Part shown: positions 58,890 to 64,000 of the stretch, piece after piece
Layout: every line of letters begins with the position of its first letter
How positions within the stretch are numbered: position 1 is the first letter of the stretch
NCBI RefSeq assembly: GCF_003123685.1
Contig: NZ_QCYJ01000103.1
Span: 372,001-436,000, forward strand
DNA length: 64,000 nucleotides
Origin: Nocardia aurea
GTDB lineage: Bacteria; Actinomycetota; Actinomycetes; Mycobacteriales; Mycobacteriaceae
Direction: 5' to 3'
Translations under genes and position numbers: made by a program
The notes under the pieces: generated by a model
The model's database searches: none
Told to the model about the DNA's origin: nothing
The model's input: only the letters and a program-made list of their open reading frames with translations

Positions 58890-60509
58890 GTGACCACAGC
58901 CGACGCGCCGAGCCCACTGTCCACCTGGGCGCCGCTGCGAACGCCGATCTACCGGGCGTTGTGGATCGCGCAGTTGGTCTCGAATCTCGGCACCTGGATG
59001 CAGACCGTCGGCGCGCAGTGGATCCTGGTCGACGAACCGAACGCCGCGACGCTGGTTTCCCTGGTGCAGACCGCGATCACCCTCCCGGTGATGCTGCTTT
59101 CCATCCCCTCCGGGGTGATCGCCGATCTCGTCGACCGGCGCAGGCTGCTGCTCGGCGCGCAATCGGCGATGGCGGTGCTGGCCGCGATACTGGCGATCAC
59201 CACCGCGTCCGGGCACACCACTCCCGCCATCCTGCTCACCCTGCTGTTCCTGCTCGGCTGCGGGCAGGCGCTCACCGCCCCGGCCTGGCAGGCGATCCAA
59301 CCGGAACTGGTCCCGCGTCAGCAGATCGTCGCCGTGGCCGCGCTCGGCAGTATGAATATCAATATCGGCCGCGCGGTCGGACCTGCCATCGCGGGCGTGC
59401 TGGTCTCGATATCGGGACCGACACTGGTCTTCGCGCTGAACGCGGTGTCCTTCGGCGGCATCGTCGCGGTACTGCTGTTCTGGCGGCGACCTCGCACCGA
59501 TCGCGCACTGCCCAGCGAACGGCCGTTGGCGGCGCTCCAGGCGGGCACCCGGTTCATCCGCGCCGCCCCGGCCATCCGGCGGGTGCTGCTGCGTTCGATC
59601 CTGTTCATCGCCCCGGCCAGCGCGCTGTGGGCGCTGCTGCCAGTGGTCGCCCGCGACGAACTCGGTCTGTCCGCGTCCGGCTACGGGCTGATGCTCGGCG
59701 CGCTCGGTGTGGGCGCGGTACTCGGCGCGCTCGGACTGTCCAGGATCCGCACCCTGCTCACCCCGACCCAGCGCCTGACCACGGCCTCGGTCCTGTTCGG
59801 CGTCGCGACGGCGGGCGCCGCGCTGGTGCATTCGGTGCCGCTGGTGCTGGTGCTGCTCGTCGGCGCGGGCCTGGCCTGGCTGCTCGCCATGTCCACGATG
59901 AATTCCACGATGCAACTGCTGTTGCCCGCGTGGGTGCGCGCTCGCGGGCTCTCGGTCTACCTGCTGGTTTTCATGGGCGGCCAAGCCATCGGATCACTGC
60001 TGTGGGGGCTGGTCGCGGGAGCGCTCGGCACCGTGTCGGCATTGCTGATCGCCGTCGCGCTGCTCGCCGGTAGCGCGCTGAGCAGCGTGTGGTTACCGAT
60101 CCGGCACAACGCCGAGGAACTGGATCTGACGCCGTCGGCGTTCTGGCCCGAGCCGCAGCTGGTGGTCGAGCCGGATCCGGAGGAGGGGCCGGTCATGGTG
60201 TTGCGCACCTACGACGTGCCCGCCGAGCGCGCCGACGAATTCCTCGCGGCCATGGCCTTCCTCGGCCGTTCCCGCCAGCGCACCGGCGCCATGGAATGGC
60301 GGCTCTACCGCGATGTCGGCGTGCTCGACCGGTACGTGGAGGCGTTCGTCGTGCGGTCCTGGGCCGAGCACATGCATCAGCACCAGGTGCGGCTGACCGC
60401 GCAGGATCAGCTCAGGGAACAGGATGTCGTGCGGTTCACCGTCGGTGCGGAGCAGATCACCCACCTGGTCGCCGTCGAGCCCTACAGACCGCCCGGCCGG
60501 GTCCATTAG
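58890..60509 (+). CDS. MFS transporter (EntS/MFS_3 type) with a C-terminal ABM-like domain
   Basis: A 539-residue protein. Residues about 1-410 form an MFS exporter of the enterobactin-exporter type, with FRxx-like entry APLRTPIYRALWIAQLVSN, the loop signature GVIADLVDRRRLLLGAQSAM between TM2 and TM3, and twelve hydrophobic segments. After a short linker (PSAFWPEPQLVVEPDPEEGP), residues about 430-535 resemble a small dimeric alpha/beta barrel of the antibiotic-biosynthesis-monooxygenase type (VMVLRTYDVPAERADEFLAA, then WRLYRDVGVLDRYVEAFVVR, WAEHMHQH). The substrate is unknown. The GTG at 58890 is preferred to the ATG at 58878. It is divergent from the META lipoprotein and 34 bp before secG. 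Confidence 0.87.
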   Translation: MTTADAPSPLSTWAPLRTPIYRALWIAQLVSNLGTWMQTVGAQWILVDEPNAATLVSLVQTAITLPVMLLSIPSGVIADLVDRRRLLLGAQSAMAVLAAILAITTASGHTTPAILLTLLFLLGCGQALTAPAWQAIQPELVPRQQIVAVAALGSMNINIGRAVGPAIAGVLVSISGPTLVFALNAVSFGGIVAVLLFWRRPRTDRALPSERPLAALQAGTRFIRAAPAIRRVLLRSILFIAPASALWALLPVVARDELGLSASGYGLMLGALGVGAVLGALGLSRIRTLLTPTQRLTTASVLFGVATAGAALVHSVPLVLVLLVGAGLAWLLAMSTMNSTMQLLLPAWVRARGLSVYLLVFMGGQAIGSLLWGLVAGALGTVSALLIAVALLAGSALSSVWLPIRHNAEELDLTPSAFWPEPQLVVEPDPEEGPVMVLRTYDVPAERADEFLAAMAFLGRSRQRTGAMEWRLYRDVGVLDRYVEAFVVRSWAEHMHQHQVRLTAQDQLREQDVVRFTVGAEQITHLVAVEPYRPPGRVH

Positions 60510-60543
60510 GCGCTGGGCAAACCCACCCCATAGACTGACCGGC

Positions 60544-60777
60544 ATGCGGATGTTCCTGGATATCCTCCTGATCATCACCAGCCTGCTGCTGGTGCTGTTG
60601 GTGCTGCTGCACCGCGCCAAGGGTGGAGGCCTGTCCAGCCTTTTCGGTGGCGGCGTGCAGTCGAGCCTGTCGGGATCCACTGTCGTCGAGAAGAACCTCG
60701 ACCGTGTCACGATCTTCACCGGCCTGGTGTGGCTCATCGCCATCCTCGGCATCGGACTCGAGATCAAATTCGCCTGA
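60544..60777 (+). CDS. secG: Preprotein translocase subunit SecG
   Basis: A 77-residue membrane protein of the SecYEG channel. Two helices (about residues 3-22 and 55-73) flank the conserved loop HRAKGGGLSSLFGGGVQSSL. The ATG at 60544 gives the family length, whereas an upstream in-frame extension overlaps the MFS gene. In mycobacteria secG follows tpiA directly. Confidence 0.94.
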   Translation: MRMFLDILLIITSLLLVLLVLLHRAKGGGLSSLFGGGVQSSLSGSTVVEKNLDRVTIFTGLVWLIAILGIGLEIKFA

Positions 60778-60879
60778 CCGGCAACCGGTCGGCCACCCAA
60801 CCGGTCTCGCCCGTTACCGCGTGATTCATTCCCGGTTACCCGCCCCCGATACGGTGGCCAGTACCGGGAAGGAGTCGGT

Positions 60880-61794
60880 ATGGAGCTCCGGCATCTTGTT
60901 TCGTTCCTCGCTCTCGCGGAGGAACTGCATTTCGGTCGCGCCGCGCAGCGGCTGCATCTGACCCAGCCGAGTCTGAGCGCCCAGTTGCAGAAACTGGAGC
61001 GATCCCTCGACGTCCAATTGGTATCCCGCAATTCCCACGAAGTGCGGTTGACCCCGGCCGGGCGGGAATTCGAGGGACAGGCCAAACTCATCGTCGCCCA
61101 GCTCGACCGGGCCGCCGAGGTCGCCAAGGCCGCGGCCGCGGGCCGGACCGGAACCCTCGACATCGGATACAACCTGCCCGCGAGCAGGCATGTGCTGCCC
61201 ACGGCGCTGGCCAGGATGGCCTCCGAGAATCCCGATATCACCGTGTCGCTGTGGGAGAAACGCACCGGCCCGCAGCTCGCCGCGCTGCGGGAGGGCACTC
61301 TCGACATCGCGCTGATCTACGGGCAACCGACCACGTCGGAATTCCGCTACCGACGATTACTGCGCCGCATCCCGCTGGTCGCGGTGGTCGGCCGCACCCA
61401 CCACTGGGCGGGCCGCTCGGGTGTCCGGTTCGCCGAACTCGCCGATCAGCGGTGCGTGCTGTTCGCCAGGGAACAGTGTCCGGCCATGTACGACGCCATC
61501 TTCCGCGCCGCCGCCGTCAATCGGATCGCCCTCGACGTGGTGCAGACCGCCGACGATCCCGGCGCCACCGGACATATGGTCTCGGTGCGACCGCTGGTGG
61601 GTTTCGCGTCCCTACCGAGGGCGCAGTCGATGCAGATGGGCGGGCCGGATTCCGCCGCCGTCGCGGTGAAACTGCTCGACCCGGTGCCGACGCTCGACCT
61701 GTTCGCGGTCTGGCGGGCCGAGGAGACCAATCCGGCGGTCGGCCTGTTCCTCGACAGTGTCCCCGCGGTGGACGAGGACACCGTCGCGGTGTGA
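60880..61794 (+). CDS. LysR-family transcriptional regulator
   Basis: A 304-residue regulator. The N-terminal winged helix is MELRHLVSFLALAEELHFGR, then LHLTQPSLSAQLQKLE. The effector-binding domain begins near GTLDIGYNLPASRHVLPTAL. The ATG has GGAAGGAG upstream. It converges with the ABC permease operon, the two stop codons being 1 bp apart. It has no obvious divergent target, so its regulon is unknown. Confidence 0.93.
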   Translation: MELRHLVSFLALAEELHFGRAAQRLHLTQPSLSAQLQKLERSLDVQLVSRNSHEVRLTPAGREFEGQAKLIVAQLDRAAEVAKAAAAGRTGTLDIGYNLPASRHVLPTALARMASENPDITVSLWEKRTGPQLAALREGTLDIALIYGQPTTSEFRYRRLLRRIPLVAVVGRTHHWAGRSGVRFAELADQRCVLFAREQCPAMYDAIFRAAAVNRIALDVVQTADDPGATGHMVSVRPLVGFASLPRAQSMQMGGPDSAAVAVKLLDPVPTLDLFAVWRAEETNPAVGLFLDSVPAVDEDTVAV

Positions 61795-61795
61795 G

Positions 61796-62608
61796 TCATT
61801 TCAACCCCGAGCGCACGAACGCGTTGACGATATGGCGTTGCAGCAGCAGGTAGAGCACCAGCACCGGCAGGCACGCCAGTCCGGCCAGCGCCATCATCGG
61901 CCCCCAGTCGTCGCCCTCGGTGCCCATGAAACTGCGCAAGCCGAGTTGCAGCACGCCGTTGGAGCGGCGCATCACCACCGCGGGCCAGAAGTACTCGTTC
62001 CACGAATTGATGAAAAGCAGGATCGCGAGCGCGGCGAGCGCGGGCCGCAGATTCGGCACGACCACCGTCCACAGGATCGACCACGACGAGCGCCCGTCGA
62101 TTTTCGCGGCGGCGACGAGTTCCTTGGGGAAGGCGGCCATGTGCTGGCGCATCAGCAGTACCGCCAGCGCCGAGCACAGCGTCGGCAGGGCGACGCCGAC
62201 CAGGGTATCGATCAATCCGAGGCGGTTGAGCAGCACGTAGTTCGGCAGCATGGTGACCTGGAACGGCACCAGCCAGATCCCGACGAACCCCAGGTACAGC
62301 ACCCGTTGCAGCGGGAAGGTGTACATCGCGAAGGCGTAGGAGGCGAGCAGCGCGATGAGTAGCTGCGCCGAGGCCGAGAGCAACGCCACCGCGAAGGTGT
62401 TCGCGATCAGCTGTGCCACGTCGACCTTGCGCGCCGCGTCGGTGTAGTTGTCCACCGACAGCGGCCACGGGATCGGCGACAGCGACATCACATCCGACGG
62501 TCTGCGCAGCGAGGTCGCGAACAGCCAGTAGATCGGGAAGGCGCACAGCAGCGCGGTGCCCGCCAGCAGCAGGTGGCTCCCGAGTCCGCGCAATCGGTCA
62601 ATCATCAT
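61796..62608 (-). CDS. Carbohydrate-type ABC transporter permease (UgpE/MalG-like)
   Basis: A 270-residue inner-membrane permease with six hydrophobic segments. The EAA loop reads ELVAAAKIDGRSSWSILWTV, then VVPNLRPALAAL. The N-terminal MMIDRLRGLGSHLLLAGTAL and PTLCSALAVLLMRQHMAAFP are typical of CUT1 importers. It overlaps the upstream permease gene by 11 bp. The ATPase and binding protein are not in the window and may lie beyond its right edge. Confidence 0.92.
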   Translation of the reverse strand: MMIDRLRGLGSHLLLAGTALLCAFPIYWLFATSLRRPSDVMSLSPIPWPLSVDNYTDAARKVDVAQLIANTFAVALLSASAQLLIALLASYAFAMYTFPLQRVLYLGFVGIWLVPFQVTMLPNYVLLNRLGLIDTLVGVALPTLCSALAVLLMRQHMAAFPKELVAAAKIDGRSSWSILWTVVVPNLRPALAALAILLFINSWNEYFWPAVVMRRSNGVLQLGLRSFMGTEGDDWGPMMALAGLACLPVLVLYLLLQRHIVNAFVRSGLK

Positions 62609-63623
62609 GGAAGGAAAGCCTTTCCGAGATCCACACGAGCAGCCCCGCGACGGCGCCGAAACCGAGGAACAGCAGCACGCCCGCGGCGGCGCTGAGTCCG
62701 GCGTCGAAACTGTGGAAGGCGTAATCCCAGAGCAGGTAGTAGATATTGGTGGTGGACTGGGACGGGCCGCCCTGGGTCATCGAATCGATGAGCGGGAACG
62801 TCAGTGTCGGCGTGAGCAATACGGTGGTGAGGATCAGGAACATCAGGGTCGGCGCGAGCAGCGGCAGGGTGATCCAGCGCCGGATCTGACCGGGCGACGC
62901 GCCGTCGACGCGGGCCGCCTCGTCGTAGTCGGGGCTGATCCCGGCCAGCCCCGCCCAGACCACGAGCACCGCGAATCCCAGCAGTTGCCAGCCGGTGATC
63001 ACGATGATCACCCCCTGGGCGGTGTCGGTGTCGTAGACCCAGTTGCGATCCGAGCGCAGCACCTGGTCCACCGCGCCGCCGCCCGGATGCAGCAGCCAGC
63101 GCCAGACGGCGGCCGCCGCGACGGGTGCGACGAGGAACGGGGTGAAGATGAATGCCTGGTAGACGGTCCGCGCCCGGGGCGACACCCGGCGTCCGGCCAG
63201 GGCGAGCGCCGCGGGCAACAGCACCGTGAACGGAATCAGGCCCACGATCAGCACGACGGTGCGCCACAGCGAATCGCGGAAAGCCGGAAGGTCGAGCAGC
63301 CGTTCGTAATTGCCGGTGCCCACCGGTTTCATGGGCGAGCTGGGCAGCAGATTCCATGAGTAGGTGGACAGTTCGAACGCCTGCACCAGCGGGCGATAGG
63401 TGAAAGTCACCAGCAGGGCTATCGCGGGCGCCAGATACAGATAGGGGACCGCGGTGCGTCCGACCCGGCGCGGCAGCGAAGCCCACCGGCCCGGCCCGGG
63501 CGCGCGAACCGCGCCCTGGACCGGGTCGACCGTGCCGGTGCCGTCGTCGGGTACGCGATCTACCGCGAGGTCGTCGCGGTCCGGCCGCGTGGCGGGTGCG
63601 AGCGAGGATTCGACGACGAACAC
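62598..63623 (-). CDS. Carbohydrate-type ABC transporter permease (UgpA/MalF-like)
   Basis: A 341-residue permease, partner of the next gene. A cytoplasmic N-terminal tail of about 58 residues, rich in Asp, Arg and Pro, precedes TM1 (YLYLAPAIALLVTFTYRPLV). The EAA loop reads YDEAARVDGASPGQIRRWIT, then LPLLAPT. It lies 4 bp downstream of a metallophosphoesterase gene. That linkage hints at import of glycerophosphodiesters or another phosphate ester, but the substrate cannot be read from the permeases. Confidence 0.92.
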   Translation of the reverse strand: MFVVESSLAPATRPDRDDLAVDRVPDDGTGTVDPVQGAVRAPGPGRWASLPRRVGRTAVPYLYLAPAIALLVTFTYRPLVQAFELSTYSWNLLPSSPMKPVGTGNYERLLDLPAFRDSLWRTVVLIVGLIPFTVLLPAALALAGRRVSPRARTVYQAFIFTPFLVAPVAAAAVWRWLLHPGGGAVDQVLRSDRNWVYDTDTAQGVIIVITGWQLLGFAVLVVWAGLAGISPDYDEAARVDGASPGQIRRWITLPLLAPTLMFLILTTVLLTPTLTFPLIDSMTQGGPSQSTTNIYYLLWDYAFHSFDAGLSAAAGVLLFLGFGAVAGLLVWISERLSFHDD

Positions 63624-63627
63624 CGGA

Positions 63628-64000
63628 TCACCGCCGCTCGGCCAGAGCGGCGAGCTGATCGAGGACTTCCTGTTCGGGTCGGTCGTAGACCGTCGCCGCG
63701 GCGGTGGCCTCCACCGCGGTGGCCACCATCCCCGATCCCAGCACGTCGATCCGGGTGAAACCGAATCCGACCACGCCGCGATGCCTGCCCTGCGGCGCGA
63801 GGGTGTCGATCCGGTAGGACAGCGCGGGCGCGACCCACACCGGGATCCCCGCGAGCGCCGCCGCCCCGGTGAGGTGATTGTGCCCGCAGACGATCATGCC
63901 GACGTCGGAACCCGCGAGCGCCGAGGCCAGCAGATCCGGATGTTCCAGGCGCAGGAAATCCGGTCCGGGAATGGGCGAGGGCACCGGCGGATGGTGCAGT
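63628..64000 (-). CDS. Metallophosphoesterase, C-terminal part (partial at window edge)
   Basis: The visible approximately 123 residues run off the right edge. They include LHHPPVPSPIPGPDFL, a HH segment, and MIVCGHNHLTGAAALAGIPV with the GHNH metal-binding motif of calcineurin-like phosphoesterases (CpdA/GpdQ type). The C-terminal part has no further motif. Coupling to two sugar-type ABC permeases suggests hydrolysis of an imported phosphodiester or a cyclic nucleotide. The N-terminal catalytic motifs are outside the window. Confidence 0.8.
   Translation of the reverse strand, partial: LHHPPVPSPIPGPDFLRLEHPDLLASALAGSDVGMIVCGHNHLTGAAALAGIPVWVAPALSYRIDTLAPQGRHRGVVGFGFTRIDVLGSGMVATAVEATAAATVYDRPEQEVLDQLAALAERR

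Noticed and set aside
58782..59984. Minus-strand extension of the META lipoprotein frame across the MFS gene
   Set aside because: The extension is antisense to the MFS gene and would place the lipoprotein signal in the middle of the protein.

Overview
The window looks like a chromosomal segment of a high-GC actinomycete of the order Mycobacteriales, most likely Nocardia or a close relative. The support is the gene order carA-carB-pyrF-mihF-gmk-rpoZ-coaBC-metK-priA, then fmt-rsmB-rpe-ribE-ribBA-ribH, then uvrC-rapZ-yvcK-whiA-gap-pgk-tpiA-secG. This matches the mycobacterial/nocardial backbone. Other support comes from the actinobacterial integration host factor, the motif-less actinobacterial PriA, a SigF/UsfX pair, an MmpL transporter and frequent GTG starts. 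The genus is inferred; no rRNA or tRNA gene is present.

Region by region: 1-12.6 kb is core metabolism and replication (pyrimidine synthesis, guanylate kinase, RNA polymerase omega, CoA, SAM, PriA). From 12.6 to 34.6 kb an accessory block separates priA from def-fmt. It holds an unusual alpha/beta hydrolase with a divergent TetR regulator and a double palindromic operator, a PadR regulator, a secreted lipase, and a three-gene minus-strand operon (SDR plus two secretory lipases). It also holds a plus-strand operon of two type I polyketide synthases, an AfsA-family butenolide synthase homologue and an FAD oxidoreductase, which converges on an MmpL exporter. From 35 to 45.4 kb the core resumes (def-fmt-rsmB, SigF and its anti-sigma factor, rpe, riboflavin genes). 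From 45.4 to 49 kb there is a short accessory stretch (GNAT, gamma-glutamyltransferase lipoprotein, small membrane protein). From 49 to 57.4 kb there are two core groups, uvrC-rapZ-yvcK-whiA and gap-pgk-tpiA. From 57.4 to 60.5 kb a tandem-repeat array, a META-domain lipoprotein and an MFS transporter separate tpiA from secG. The window ends with a LysR regulator and a minus-strand sugar-type ABC permease pair with a truncated metallophosphoesterase.

The most interesting system is 19.7-34.1 kb. A fully reducing PKS module (KS-AT-DH-ER-KR-ACP) is followed by a non-reducing KS-AT-ACP with no thioesterase, and then directly by an AfsA homologue. Known AfsA enzymes take a beta-ketoacyl thioester and condense it with dihydroxyacetone phosphate. 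A terminal non-reducing PKS makes exactly that kind of thioester. The layout therefore suggests a dedicated PKS-fed route to a long-chain butenolide, gamma-butyrolactone or furan, tailored by the FAD enzyme and perhaps exported by the MmpL protein. This is a prediction from architecture, not a demonstrated product.

Non-coding structure includes several strong hairpin terminators and a palindromic sequence family (core GTCCGAGGG) at three places, one of them inside the priA coding start. There is also a nine-copy 25-30 bp degenerate tandem repeat running into the stop codon of the META lipoprotein gene, and a Crp-like palindrome before a small membrane-protein gene.
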